Assembly: GCF_003201355.1 (NCBI RefSeq)
Contig: NZ_QICL01000002.1
Location: 1-64,000, forward strand
Source: Indolivaga alginatilytica
GTDB lineage: Bacteria > Bacteroidota > Bacteroidia > Bacteroidales > Dysgonomonadaceae
Length of the DNA stretch: 64,000 bases
Reading direction: 5' to 3'
Shown here: positions 33,512 through 43,410 of the stretch, piece by piece
Numbering within the stretch: the stretch's first letter is position 1
Layout of the letters: each line of letters begins with the position of its first letter
Made by a program: the position numbers and the translations under genes
Notes under the pieces: generated by a model
Databases searched by the model: none
What the model was told of the DNA's origin: nothing
The model's input: only the letters and a program-made list of their open reading frames with translations

Positions 33512-33544
33512 AAGCGACTACTTTCAGCTAGAAAGTAGTCGCTT
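33512..33544. terminator. Bidirectional terminator between the isochorismatase gene and mutL
   Basis: Perfect 14-bp stem AAGCGACTACTTTC / GAAAGTAGTCGCTT with loop AGCTA; T-rich on the right, A-rich on the left. Confidence 0.9.
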
Positions 33545-33566
33545 CTCTTTTATATATAATAACTTA

Positions 33567-35411
33567 CTATTTAAATCTTCTATCAATCTCTGAATCATCA
33601 AAGATTGAAATAATAAGCTTGCCATCAGGTGTATACTTGTGGGATGGTGAAGCCAATAAACGGTTTACGATATCGCTAGTCTCGTCATTGGTTAATCGAT
33701 GTCCGTATGGTATTGCGGCAGCATACGCCAGTGATAATGCCAAAGCTTCTTGTATTTCGTCTTTTACATCACTACCGGTTTCAATACTCTTGGTAACCAT
33801 ATTATGAATTAATTCCACAGAATTAACTTTGTCTATTTCGGAAGGAACACCGTTTATAGCATAAGCATTATTTCCTAAATTACTGAGGTCGAAACCTACT
33901 GCTTCTATATCATCTAATAAATAAGGAATCATGGCAGCTTCCGAAGCTGAAAATTCTACTATTTCAGGAAATAGGGTTCGTTGTGAGATACCTCTTTTTA
34001 GTTTTATATTTTGTAGAAACTGATCAAAGAGTATGCGTACGTGAGCCTTACGCTGATCTATCATCATCAATCCCGACTTAACAGAAGTGAGTATATATCT
34101 GTTTTTGTATTGGTAATGTAGGGAGTTTAAACTTTCTTCAAACAGATCAGATTCTGATGATCTTATTTCGATCACTTCTCCTGCTTCCGAACTGTCAATA
34201 TTAGTATCCGTCTCAAAACCTTTGTACAAACTTTCCCAATCGAAATTAGGGCGTTGATAGCTATTTCCTCCTCCTTGGCTGCTACCACCTGATGAGGCCG
34301 ATTTAAAAGGATTGTAGGCAGGGTTTACGTTAACCTGTGGTCGTGCAGCATTGGTGACTCCCGGGGTATGTATCGGTATATCGATAGCATCCAGCGTATC
34401 GAAGTCAATAGTCGGGACCTCGTTGAATTTGCCTAATGCTTCTTTAACAGTGGCTGCTAGTATCTGCCAGATGGGTTGCTCGTTTTCGAACTTAATCTCT
34501 GTTTTGGTTGGGTGTATATTTACATCAATAGTGTCAGGGCTGACTTCTATGTAAATAAAGAAGTTAGGATTTTCGCCAACGGGTATTAGTGGTGCAAACG
34601 CTGATGTTATAGCTTTTGCAAAATAGGGATGACGCATATATCTGCCATTCACAAAGAAGTATTGTTGGGCACGTGCTTTGCGAGCCGATTCGGGCTTACC
34701 TACAAAACCATATATTTTTGCAATAGTGGTTTCTATTTCAATCGATATCAATTGTTGATTGAAGTTCTTACCAATCACATTGATAATACGCTGCTTGAGG
34801 TTAGATGCAGGATATTTAATCACCTCAATATCGTTTTCTATAAAAGAGAATTCAATCTCGGAGTTTACCATGGCAACCCTTTCGAGTTCGGTAAGTATAT
34901 TTTTACGTTCGGTTTCGTTTGATTTTAAGAACTTACGACGTGCGGGAACATTGAAAAAGATATTCTTGATAGCAAAGTTGCTGCCATCTGCACAAACTAT
35001 TTCTTCTTGTTTCTCAACTGTCGATCCTGCAATAACCAGATGTGTTCCTACCTGGTCTTCTTTACGTTTTGTTTTTAATTCTACGTGTGCTACAGCAGCA
35101 ATAGAAGGCAGAGCCTCTCCACGAAATCCCATGGTTCGTAATGCGAATAAATCTTCAGCTGTACGAATCTTAGAAGTCGCATGCCGTTCGAAAGCTAAGC
35201 GTGCATCGGTGTTTGACATTCCCTTACCATTGTCGATGACCTGTATAAGTGTACGTCCTGCGTCTTTTATAATAAGTTGGATGCTCGTTGCTCCTGCATC
35301 AATCGAATTTTCGAGAAGCTCTTTGACTATAGATGCAGGGCGTTGTACAACTTCACCGGCAGCTATCTGGTTAGCTATCGAATCGGGAAGTAAATGTATA
35401 ATATCATTCAT
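33567..35411 (-). CDS. mutL: DNA mismatch repair protein MutL
   Basis: 614 residues. An N-terminal GHKL ATPase has [20 protein letters not shown] (about 16-35), DNGKGM (60-65) and the GFRGEAL motif (about 94-100). A variable Gly/Ser-rich linker (about 360-395) joins the C-terminal dimerisation domain. It couples mismatch recognition by MutS to strand removal. The endonuclease motif DQHA(X)2E(X)4E is not intact: the equivalent stretch reads [14 protein letters not shown]. Last gene of a minus-strand cluster; 44 bases after the OstA-like gene. Confidence 0.95.
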   Translation of the reverse strand: MNDIIHLLPDSIANQIAAGEVVQRPASIVKELLENSIDAGATSIQLIIKDAGRTLIQVIDNGKGMSNTDARLAFERHATSKIRTAEDLFALRTMGFRGEALPSIAAVAHVELKTKRKEDQVGTHLVIAGSTVEKQEEIVCADGSNFAIKNIFFNVPARRKFLKSNETERKNILTELERVAMVNSEIEFSFIENDIEVIKYPASNLKQRIINVIGKNFNQQLISIEIETTIAKIYGFVGKPESARKARAQQYFFVNGRYMRHPYFAKAITSAFAPLIPVGENPNFFIYIEVSPDTIDVNIHPTKTEIKFENEQPIWQILAATVKEALGKFNEVPTIDFDTLDAIDIPIHTPGVTNAARPQVNVNPAYNPFKSASSGGSSQGGGNSYQRPNFDWESLYKGFETDTNIDSSEAGEVIEIRSSESDLFEESLNSLHYQYKNRYILTSVKSGLMMIDQRKAHVRILFDQFLQNIKLKRGISQRTLFPEIVEFSASEAAMIPYLLDDIEAVGFDLSNLGNNAYAINGVPSEIDKVNSVELIHNMVTKSIETGSDVKDEIQEALALSLAYAAAIPYGHRLTNDETSDIVNRLLASPSHKYTPDGKLIISIFDDSEIDRRFK

Positions 35412-35455
35412 TGCTTTAGTCGTTGAGTTTGCTTAATTACTGTTTATGTCCGGCT

Positions 35456-37108
35456 TTATTGAGGCTCAGCGGACACATTCGATCGTGGCTTGCTTGGATC
35501 AAAACCGCCTTTTCGCTTCACTTTTCTGAATACATCGTCTCTATCAAGGGGGCGTAAATAATCGAGCCATTCAAAGTCGGGTAACCTGCCCATATCCGGT
35601 TTTAAGTCTGAGAGAGGAATCATCTTTCCTGTAGCCTTAGGCCAGAGTTTGAGCTTTTCTATCTTCTTATCTTTAAAGTCAATAGACAGATAACTACTCT
35701 CAGTCTGATTCATGCCCATCATCGATTTGTCTTCCTCTTCGGGGTAGAATATCGATTCAGCATTTCCTTCTACCAGAATGTGCCTGATCTGCTTACCTTC
35801 GAAGAATGCTTTCAGGCTCCGCCCTTTCAACTGATTGAAGTGTAAGGAATCCTTCTGTTCTATGGAGAAAGCATTTGGTCTTATGTGTGCCCTGTCGATT
35901 GTACTGTCATTGAAAAATATACTTATTGAGTCTCCCAATATCTGATTGTTTTCATTCCATAAAACAGGATTCTTATACATGTAAAGAATCGAATCTTTTG
36001 TTTTAAATAGCAGTGAGTCGCATACTCCTTGTAAGTCAGTACGATAAAAACGTACATTATAATATCCCTTTATTTCACGGTATATCGAATCGGTAATAAG
36101 CTTTAGCGTATCGGCATGAAGAAACAAACTGTCAGGCTGAGAATATTCAATGGCTCGGGCAGAGTCGGTTGCCATTGCATAATTGGTAATCTCGTTATAG
36201 TAGCCGTAATTTCCAGTGAGTATTATTTTTTTGATCGTATCTTGGAGGAACATATTCCCGAATACCTCTCCATAGCCATCCTTCTTATGGTAGGATATAG
36301 AATCTCCTATCAATATTCTGTTTCCCTCTTTATTGATAATTCGTGATTGATCCAATAGTAACGAAAGTTCGTTAGTGGTATCATACCAACCTCTGGTTGA
36401 GTATATGGTTGCACTATCCGATTCTATTCGTGTAGGGCCTAATATTGTGGCGACCTTGTTGTTTGTGTTATATAGCAAAGTATCGGTGAACATTACAAAT
36501 TTAGGGTTGGTAAGTTTCACACTGTCTCTGAATAGTGCAAGCTGTTTCGATGGTTCGTATTGTCCCCAATAGGATGTCAGCTCATTTAGAGAATCTACGA
36601 GCATACCTCCGTCAAAGTAATAGCCTATATTGTTTAGTCTGTCGTAATCGAGACTGTCGGTGAATAGTGTTACATCTCTGTTTACCAGACGTACATTATT
36701 TCTTACCCGTAATAATTGGGTATTTCCGTCGTATTGCAGATAGCTACCGTATAGAAAGAGAGTATCTCCCTGTTCGACACGCACAGTTCCGAATGCTTCA
36801 AATTGATTGGTGGCTTCATCCAGATAGGCACTATCGCAATACATAAATGCTCCATCATGATACATAACTACATTGTCTATCAAGATCTGAGGATCAAAAC
36901 CTATTCTTTTATTCAGGGTTTCGGCCTGAATCAATTGGATAACTTTTTTATTAGCTGCCGATGCAGCGGTTTGAGGGGTTATAGGATGTTGAGGCTTCTG
37001 TTGTTGTACCCAAGCCTGAGCCGAGGTATATAGAACAAGCAGGCACAAAATAGCTGCTATGTGCATTTTGCGCCTGTTTCTTGGAGAATTCTTTATATCG
37101 TTGTTCAT
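35456..37108 (-). CDS. OstA-like (LptA/LptD N-domain family) outer-membrane biogenesis protein
   Basis: 550 residues. An N-terminal signal/membrane segment (about 16-32, ending SAQAW) precedes many short beta-strand repeats of the OstA/LPS-transport jellyroll type: VVMYHDGAFMYCDSAYLDEA, GDTLFLYGSYLQYDGN, RVRNNVRLVNRDVTLFTDSL, and so on. The fold forms a periplasmic groove that carries lipopolysaccharide to the outer membrane. There is no C-terminal LptD barrel of normal length, so it is LptA-like but much longer than LptA. It lies between mutL and a run of SurA-like genes. The start might be at the Met 14 residues later. Confidence 0.82.
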   Translation of the reverse strand: MNNDIKNSPRNRRKMHIAAILCLLVLYTSAQAWVQQQKPQHPITPQTAASAANKKVIQLIQAETLNKRIGFDPQILIDNVVMYHDGAFMYCDSAYLDEATNQFEAFGTVRVEQGDTLFLYGSYLQYDGNTQLLRVRNNVRLVNRDVTLFTDSLDYDRLNNIGYYFDGGMLVDSLNELTSYWGQYEPSKQLALFRDSVKLTNPKFVMFTDTLLYNTNNKVATILGPTRIESDSATIYSTRGWYDTTNELSLLLDQSRIINKEGNRILIGDSISYHKKDGYGEVFGNMFLQDTIKKIILTGNYGYYNEITNYAMATDSARAIEYSQPDSLFLHADTLKLITDSIYREIKGYYNVRFYRTDLQGVCDSLLFKTKDSILYMYKNPVLWNENNQILGDSISIFFNDSTIDRAHIRPNAFSIEQKDSLHFNQLKGRSLKAFFEGKQIRHILVEGNAESIFYPEEEDKSMMGMNQTESSYLSIDFKDKKIEKLKLWPKATGKMIPLSDLKPDMGRLPDFEWLDYLRPLDRDDVFRKVKRKGGFDPSKPRSNVSAEPQ

Positions 37109-37133
37109 CTTCTTTGTGCTTGCTATCAGAAGT

Positions 37134-37227
37134 TAAGGTCGCAGACCTTTTTTATTACTTTGTGAAGTATAACAACAGTAGCCTGTTACAATTGTGAAGT
37201 ATATCATTGAATACCTTCATTTACTTA
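37134..37227 (-). repeat. Dispersed modular element, copy 9
   Basis: AAGGTCGCAGACCTTTTTTATTAC, then GTATAACAACAGTAGCCTGTTA, then ATATCATTGAATACC...TTTACTTAA. Full-length, between the OstA-like gene and the upstream parvulin gene. Confidence 0.85.
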
Positions 37228-37319
37228 ATTTCTATATAGCAAAGATGTAAATTGTTTAAGTCCTACAAAATAAATCTCAGGATGTCTGTTACTCGAGAGT
37301 AATAAGTTGCGGTACCGAT

Positions 37320-38690
37320 TTATTTAATCCAACCTGAATATTGGAAGTCACAGTTTTTCCAATCATCATTAATTTTTATATAAGTTGTCTTAATTTTATC
37401 TTGTACCCATTTTTTAAGAACATCATCTCTCTTTTTACCTTCAACAATAGATTTCATTACCTGATAGTCATCCGCAAGGTTGGCTTTGTGAGCGTCAATT
37501 CTTCCTTTTAATCTCACAATTGCAACAACTTCTTTTCCATTATTATTGAGCATTGTAAAAGGTTTAGACATCTCTCCTACTGCCATTTTATCAACGACTT
37601 TAGATACCTGAACGGGTAAATCCTGCATTTCGAAGTGAGATGTTCCTCCGTAATTGCTGTATTCGTTTTTATTTACCATAAGACCCTTGTTGTTGCGTGA
37701 GTCTTTGTCGGCTGAAATATGTGTAGCAGCTTCCTCGAAAGTAAATTTCTTAGCTTGAAGATCTGTCAGAAGTGAGTCCATACGAGCAGTAGTCTTTTTT
37801 AATTCTTCAGCAGGCACTTTAGGACTCAGTAGTATATGGCGTGTATTTATCCGGTCGCCTCTTTTATCTATAAGCTGTATAATGTGAAAACCGTATTCAG
37901 ATTCTACAATATTCGATACTTTCTGAGGGTCATTCAGCATAAATGCGGCATTGGCATATTCAGGCACAAGTTGTGCACGTCCCATAAAACCGAGCTCTCC
38001 ACCTCTTTTTGCAGATTCTACGTCTTCGGAATATAGTAAAGCTAATGTTGAGAAGCTCGATTCTTTTTTATTGATCCTGTCGGTAAATTCTCTTAAACGA
38101 TTTTTAACGGCGTCTATTTCAGCAACAGGTATTGAGGGTAGCATCGTAATAATCTCCACTTGTACTGTAGTAGGTATAAATGGCAAACTGTCTTGTGATA
38201 GTTCCGTATAATAGTTTCTGATCTCGGAGGGAGTCAGTTTTATATTACCAACTATTTTTTGCTTAACTTCTTGGATGATCTGGTTATCACGCATCGGTTC
38301 TCTCAACTCTTCACGTAATTCACTCATTGTTTTGTGCGAATACTCTTCCAGTTTTTCCTGTGATCCGACAATGGCAATTCGTCTGTTTACTTCTCTCTCT
38401 ACCATTCTTGAAACTTCGCTTGCGCCGATTTCAATACTGTCTAATTTGGCTTGATGCAGAAATAATTTTTGAACAGCTAACTGTTCGGGAATTATGCAAT
38501 AAGGGTCACCTTCGAAATGCTCTTTTTCAAGTTGCATTTGCAATTTTACTCCTTCGATATCGGATTTGAGTAGTGCCTCGTCTCCAATTACCCAAACTAC
38601 CTGATCAATAACATTGTCTTGGGCTTTCAAATTAAATGAAATAGAGCTTATTAAGCTGAAAAAAAGTAATGCTTTCTTTAAAACGGTCAT
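37320..38690 (-). CDS. SurA-like periplasmic peptidyl-prolyl isomerase/chaperone
   Basis: 456 residues. A signal peptide (about 1-23, ending LKA) is followed by a SurA N-terminal chaperone module (about 28-165, WVIGDEALLKSDIEG onwards) and two parvulin-type domains: about 175-270 (STLALLYSEDVESAKRGGEL, LVPEYANAAFML) and about 283-390 (TRHILLSPKV). It helps unfolded outer-membrane proteins reach the assembly machinery. It probably belongs to one operon with the next two genes upstream, all three being SurA-like. Confidence 0.9.
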   Translation of the reverse strand: MTVLKKALLFFSLISSISFNLKAQDNVIDQVVWVIGDEALLKSDIEGVKLQMQLEKEHFEGDPYCIIPEQLAVQKLFLHQAKLDSIEIGASEVSRMVEREVNRRIAIVGSQEKLEEYSHKTMSELREELREPMRDNQIIQEVKQKIVGNIKLTPSEIRNYYTELSQDSLPFIPTTVQVEIITMLPSIPVAEIDAVKNRLREFTDRINKKESSFSTLALLYSEDVESAKRGGELGFMGRAQLVPEYANAAFMLNDPQKVSNIVESEYGFHIIQLIDKRGDRINTRHILLSPKVPAEELKKTTARMDSLLTDLQAKKFTFEEAATHISADKDSRNNKGLMVNKNEYSNYGGTSHFEMQDLPVQVSKVVDKMAVGEMSKPFTMLNNNGKEVVAIVRLKGRIDAHKANLADDYQVMKSIVEGKKRDDVLKKWVQDKIKTTYIKINDDWKNCDFQYSGWIK

Positions 38691-38794
38691 CCTGTATATT
38701 ATTAAAAGAGGCGTAAATATAGCAATAATAGGTCGAAGTTATATTTGGAATATATTAAAAGAAGTTATAAGCCTTTATCAGCCTACTATTTCTT

Positions 38795-39691
38795 CTAGTT
38801 ATTCTCCTTTTTCTGATAGTATTTTATCTCATCGGCATCTGTTGCCTTCTTATATAAATCGGTTTCGATTTGTTTTAAGAAAGTTTCCCTATGTTTATTT
38901 ATCAAGATGTCGGTTATTTGCGGTTTTGCATACTCATAAGGAGCGGTTGTTCCCGATAGGGCGTATTCTTCGATATGCAGAAGATAAACGTATAAAGAAT
39001 CTTGTGTCTCAAAGTTCTTATTTGTTTTTACAAACTGATCTACATTTGCTATCGGAGTTGGAATATTGGTGGCTATATCGTCAAAATTAACCCAACGATC
39101 GTAGAAATAATCATAGATAACTGCATTTTGGAATGAAGCTTTTTCGATTTTTTCTTTAGCTGTTTCGGCTTTTGATTGGTACCATTGTCTAAAGTTATTC
39201 ACTTCATTGGATGAACGGGGTATTTTTAAGAACAAGCCTTTAACAAGGCTCGATTCCAATTCGAAGCTCTCAGGATGTTTGTCGTAGTAATCCTTTAATT
39301 CGCTTTCCGATATTTTCTTGGATAACTCTTCTTTAAGTAATTGCTCGAGATAGGTAAATACAGTAAGCGATTGACGGTAGTTTTCAACAAGTTCGTTTAT
39401 TCTATCCTGATCGGTTACATTTTGTTTTGCTTTCTCGTAAATCAATTCATCATTAATCCACATCTTGATATAGGTATCTGCGGCTGTAGTACTGTCCGCA
39501 GCACTCAGCCCTTCGGGGATAGCAGCATCTATATCAGCCCGGTATAATGTTTTCTGATTGACCGAAACAATCGGATTGTTTGCTTTATCCGGATTAGCCT
39601 CTGTTTTAGAGGAACAGGCTGCAAATACTGATATCATGATTGATGTTATCAGTATTATGTATATCACTGATTTTCTTCTCTGTTTAAGCAT
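38795..39691 (-). CDS. SurA-like lipoprotein lacking a clear parvulin domain
   Basis: 298 residues. A lipoprotein signal ends FAAC at about residue 26. The rest resembles the SurA/PpiC N-terminal helical chaperone module (PIVSVNQKTLYRADIDAAIP, WINDELIYEKAKQN, LKDYYDKHPESFELE). The segment where a parvulin core would be is short and lacks its conserved Gly/His pattern. It may be a membrane-anchored chaperone without isomerase activity. It lies between two true parvulin genes on the same strand (104 and 49 bases away), which argues for a shared outer-membrane protein folding role. Confidence 0.75.
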   Translation of the reverse strand: MLKQRRKSVIYIILITSIMISVFAACSSKTEANPDKANNPIVSVNQKTLYRADIDAAIPEGLSAADSTTAADTYIKMWINDELIYEKAKQNVTDQDRINELVENYRQSLTVFTYLEQLLKEELSKKISESELKDYYDKHPESFELESSLVKGLFLKIPRSSNEVNNFRQWYQSKAETAKEKIEKASFQNAVIYDYFYDRWVNFDDIATNIPTPIANVDQFVKTNKNFETQDSLYVYLLHIEEYALSGTTAPYEYAKPQITDILINKHRETFLKQIETDLYKKATDADEIKYYQKKENN

Positions 39692-39740
39692 TTGTCCGTT
39701 TTTTATGGTATAATAAAATTCTCACTTACTGAATGGCCGA

Positions 39741-41714
39741 TTACTGATTTACCATGCTTTGAAGCACATCCCGGTTAATCTCTACTTTATATTTGTTACG
39801 GAGATTCTTTATCCATTCTGTTTCTATAATGGATTGGTAATCTGCAATAACTTGCCCTCTTGCATCATCTAAAGTTTCGGGAGCACTTATTAGTTTTCCT
39901 TCTATTATGAATTCGGGGTATCCTATAATTTCTCTGTCGTTTTTTGTCTTAAAAACAGACCTGTCGATAAATCCGTTCTCCCCTTTTCCCCACAAGCCTT
40001 TTTCTATATGAACGGAAGGTGCGGTATTGGTGTTTAGATTTTTCGATAAAATCTGAGCTAAATCGGGTGAATTACCATATTCTTTGATTAACTCTTTCGC
40101 TTTTATGATGGTTGTCTTGTCTTTTGCATGAATAACATATCCTTTATACTTGGGCGATTCCCATTTATATTTCAGTGGATCTTTGTCGAATAACTGCTGT
40201 AACATTTGAGTGTCATTCTGTGCTTTCTCCCATACCTGCTGATTCATTACATTAAATAACAAAATTCCTTCGTAGTATTCTTGAATGAGGTGGCGAAATT
40301 CGGGGTGTTTTTCGGCTAGAGTTAATTTCTGAACTTCCTGCTGTTTCTCCAAAATAAAATCATTGACTTTATGCGATAGAATATCTGTTGATAAATTAAA
40401 ATTAGTCTGAGGATTTTCAACCAAAAAGTCTATAAAATCGAGAACTTTATAGTTTTGTTTTTCAATGGATAATAAGACTTGATTATCCAGATAGGCTACT
40501 TTCTCAAAATAGACAGAATCTGTAACATGATATGTGTTGGCTATAGATTCGAGTTGATTATATACAAGAGAATTCAATGTATAAGGGTAATTTTGAGATA
40601 ACCTTTCTCTCTGTAAATTCTTTATCAATTCATTTCTATCGCTTTGGGTGATCGCTTTCAGGATTTCACCTTTCATATCTTCCCAAGGTAACTGATATAC
40701 TTTATCGAGAATTTTAAAAATATGAAAGCCATAGTCCATTTCCATAGGTGGTGACACTTCCCCAATATTGAGGCTATAAAGAGTCGACTCGAAAACTGTG
40801 GGTAGAGGGTTGCCCACTCCGAACCATCCGAGAACACCTCCGCGAGGAGAAGTCTGTTCGTCCGCAGAGTAGATTGAAACTGCCTGAGCAAAACTAGCTC
40901 CCATCGTTAACTTTGTATATATCTCCTGCGCCAAACTGCGAACACTGTCTTTCTGATTTATATCCGAATCGGCATATGGATAAGGTAAAAAGATATGTGC
41001 CAGATTTATTTGCCCTGGATCTTTTCTCTTATTGAATACTTTTATGAGGTAATATCCCTCATTCGTTCTTATCGGTTGTGATATAGAGTTGATCGCTGTA
41101 GCGTACATAGCTTCTTCTATATCTTTTCGGAGCATCAAAGCCGTTTTCCATCCAAGATATCCCGGTATGCTAGAGTTTCTGCTTACGCTGTCATTGGAAA
41201 ATTCGAGAACCAAGTCTTCAAATTTATTAGAACCTCCATTAGCTGTTGATTCTCTTATTGATACAATCTTATTATATGCTTCAAGAGTATCTTTTGGTAA
41301 GATATCTCCCTTTGGAAAGGCAATAAATAACTGGCTTATCTGAATATTTTCACCTAATCTGTCATAGATTTTACGGGCAATAATATGATCGGATACGGTA
41401 TCTGTTGTGTATAGCTTTTCAGTCTGATCTAGATATCTGGAATACTCTTCTTTGAATGAGGCCTCTTGATTTAGTTGCAAATATTTGGCTTCTTCTATCT
41501 TAAGCTTGAAGTTAATAAACGATTCTAAAAACTGATCGACTGTTTGATCTTTCGTTGAGTTGCTATTGCCTGTTTTATTATAAGCATACTGAAAATCAGA
41601 TAGAGTGACTTGCTCTCCATTGATTCGCATCAATACCGGATCGGCTGATTGTCCGTAAGCTGTATGAAAAGCCAAAGAGACAAGAAGTACGGAAGCGAAT
41701 TTAATTATATTCAT
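39741..41714 (-). CDS. Large parvulin-type peptidyl-prolyl isomerase (SurA/PpiD-like)
   Basis: 657 residues. A signal peptide (about 1-21, ending AYG) and a SurA-type N-terminal segment (DPVLMRINGEQVTLSDFQYA) precede two parvulin domains: about 120-230 (ISQLFIAFPKG, GYLGWKTALM) and about 237-340 (INLAHIFLPYPY, GGVLGWFGVG, MDYGFHIFKILD). A long C-terminal helical and mixed region follows (about 345-657). It is the first gene of the parvulin-OstA-mutL cluster, about 50 bases before the lipoprotein gene. It is likely a periplasmic folding factor for outer-membrane proteins. Confidence 0.9.
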   Translation of the reverse strand: MNIIKFASVLLVSLAFHTAYGQSADPVLMRINGEQVTLSDFQYAYNKTGNSNSTKDQTVDQFLESFINFKLKIEEAKYLQLNQEASFKEEYSRYLDQTEKLYTTDTVSDHIIARKIYDRLGENIQISQLFIAFPKGDILPKDTLEAYNKIVSIRESTANGGSNKFEDLVLEFSNDSVSRNSSIPGYLGWKTALMLRKDIEEAMYATAINSISQPIRTNEGYYLIKVFNKRKDPGQINLAHIFLPYPYADSDINQKDSVRSLAQEIYTKLTMGASFAQAVSIYSADEQTSPRGGVLGWFGVGNPLPTVFESTLYSLNIGEVSPPMEMDYGFHIFKILDKVYQLPWEDMKGEILKAITQSDRNELIKNLQRERLSQNYPYTLNSLVYNQLESIANTYHVTDSVYFEKVAYLDNQVLLSIEKQNYKVLDFIDFLVENPQTNFNLSTDILSHKVNDFILEKQQEVQKLTLAEKHPEFRHLIQEYYEGILLFNVMNQQVWEKAQNDTQMLQQLFDKDPLKYKWESPKYKGYVIHAKDKTTIIKAKELIKEYGNSPDLAQILSKNLNTNTAPSVHIEKGLWGKGENGFIDRSVFKTKNDREIIGYPEFIIEGKLISAPETLDDARGQVIADYQSIIETEWIKNLRNKYKVEINRDVLQSMVNQ

Positions 41715-41923
41715 AAAATTAGGTCAGATAACAAATAAATAGTTACGGGTAACAAGCTTGTTCTTTAAAAGAAAAACTCGCAAAACAGGTCGATAAGTAT
41801 TTATAAAGACTCCGGCGGTTTTATCTGACTGCAAAGATATTAAGATTTTCCGAAATCTTTTCAGTATTAAGATATAAGCTATCAGAATGAATCTTAATAT
41901 TTAACAAATCGAACAATCTCTTT

Positions 41924-42053
41924 TAAGGTCTCAGACCTTTTTATTGCTTTAGTGTAGGGGTTGAACCTATGTGTTCACCCGTCTGTATCGGGCTGACACA
42001 TAGGTCTGCCCCTACGACTAAAAATATAGCATTAAATATTTTATACTGCTTAT
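41924..42053 (-). repeat. Dispersed modular element, copy 10 (composite, long palindrome module)
   Basis: AAGGTCTCAGACCTTTTTATTGC, then a 62-bp near-palindrome (41954-42015; GTAGGGGTTGAACCTATGTG ... GGTCTGCCCCTAC), then ATAGCATTAAATATTTTATA. This is the inverse of the composite at 2902-3030. Confidence 0.85.
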
Positions 42054-42059
42054 ATTGTT

Positions 42060-42067
42060 TATTTTTG
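42060..42067 (+). promoter_or_regulatory. Probable -7 element of the MATE gene
   Basis: TATTTTTG matches TAnnTTTG, 15 bases before the chosen ATG (42082). Because it lies inside the in-frame upstream extension (first ATG at 42055), it argues for the later start. Confidence 0.55.
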
Positions 42068-42081
42068 CAGGACTTACTTTA

Positions 42082-43410
42082 ATGGAAATGAATAAGAATA
42101 TACTGAGACTTGCCATACCCAATATTATTTCGAATATAACAGTGCCCCTGCTAAGTATGGTGGATATGTCTATTGTAGGTCACTTAAGTCTAGAAGTTTA
42201 TATCGGAGCCATTGCAACAGTGAGTATTATCTTCAATTTTATGTATTGGAGTTTTTCTTTCCTAAGAATGGGTACCAGTGGCTTCACTGCTCAGGCTTAT
42301 GGTGCCGAGAATCATAAGGAAACCGCTACCATATTACTCCGCTCTCTATTGATTGCTTTTGCAGCAGGATTATTAATCATACTTTTTCAGAATATTATAT
42401 TTGATGCAGCCTTTAGGGTTATCAAGGCAAGCAGCGATGTTCGGCTATATGCAGGTAATTATTTCCATATCTATGTGTGGGCTGCACCTGCCGTATTGGG
42501 AATGTATGCTTTTTCGGGTTGGTTTGTGGGAATGCAGGATGCCCGAACTCCTATGTATATTGCAATAGCGGTTAATATAATCAATATAAGTCTGAGCCTG
42601 GTGTTTGTATATGTTCTGAATATGAACATCGAAGGTGTTGCTTTGGGCTCAACCATAGCACAGGTGATGGGCTTTTTAATAGCCTTTGTTATCTGGTATT
42701 TCAAATATAAGGGAGTGAGAATGAATATGGACTTTAACCGATTAAAGAATATTGCTGCTTTTATACCTTTCTTTCGGGTGAATACAGATATTTTTCTTCG
42801 TACGATGTTACTTATTGCCGTAACAACATTTTTTACATCTTCGTCTGCGAAGATGGGTAACACTACACTGGCTGCGAATGCCTTATTGATGCAGATGTTT
42901 ACCTTATTCTCCTATATTATGGATGGCTTTGCCTATTCGGCAGAAGCTCTTACAGGTAAGTACATAGGAGCAAGGAGGCACGACGTATTAAAGAAGTTGA
43001 TTAAATATCTTTTTCTATGGGGTACACTTCTAGCCGTATTCTTTACTTGTATCTATGGGTTGTTTACGGATGAAATATTGCAATTATTGACTAATAAAGC
43101 AGATGTTATTGCCGCTTGTAAAGAATATCAGATCTGGGTATTACTTATTCCCATTGCCGGATTTTCAGCATTCCTCTGGGATGGTATTTTTATCGGGGCA
43201 ACGGCTTCGAAGCAAATGCGAAATTCTATGTTTGTAGCTGCTGCTTGCTTTTTTGCTATTTATTATTCGTTGTATGATAATTGGGGGAATAATGCTCTTT
43301 GGTTTGCCTTTATTACTTATTTAGGAATGCGTGGTATAATGCAGGCTTTTCTCTATAGAAAGATCAGTGCATCGTTTAATCAAAATTTACAGGAGGAACT
43401 TTACCCATAA
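42082..43410 (+). CDS. MATE-family multidrug/sodium antiporter (DinF/NorM-like)
   Basis: About 442 residues from ATG 42082, or 440 from ATG 42088; an ATG at 42055 exists but overlaps the promoter. Twelve membrane helices in two MatE halves: first half NILRLAIPNIISNITVPLLS and MVDMSIVGHLS, second half TTLAANALLMQMFTLFSYI and FAYSAEALTGKYIGARR. MATE pumps export cationic drugs or metabolites with sodium or protons; this resembles the DinF branch. The 3' end overlaps the convergent mtgA gene by 35 bases. Confidence 0.9.
   Translation: MEMNKNILRLAIPNIISNITVPLLSMVDMSIVGHLSLEVYIGAIATVSIIFNFMYWSFSFLRMGTSGFTAQAYGAENHKETATILLRSLLIAFAAGLLIILFQNIIFDAAFRVIKASSDVRLYAGNYFHIYVWAAPAVLGMYAFSGWFVGMQDARTPMYIAIAVNIINISLSLVFVYVLNMNIEGVALGSTIAQVMGFLIAFVIWYFKYKGVRMNMDFNRLKNIAAFIPFFRVNTDIFLRTMLLIAVTTFFTSSSAKMGNTTLAANALLMQMFTLFSYIMDGFAYSAEALTGKYIGARRHDVLKKLIKYLFLWGTLLAVFFTCIYGLFTDEILQLLTNKADVIAACKEYQIWVLLIPIAGFSAFLWDGIFIGATASKQMRNSMFVAAACFFAIYYSLYDNWGNNALWFAFITYLGMRGIMQAFLYRKISASFNQNLQEELYP

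Larger units (their letters stand above)
41715..42081. other. 367-base divergent region between the parvulin cluster and the MATE gene
   Basis: The left 200 bases are AT-rich with no recognised signal. The right part is a composite modular element (41924-42053) followed by the MATE promoter. No gene seen. Confidence 0.6.

Noticed and set aside
42055-42081. Upstream ATG of the MATE gene
   Set aside because: A TATTTTTG promoter element lies inside this extension, and the family usually begins near the NKNILRLAIP segment.
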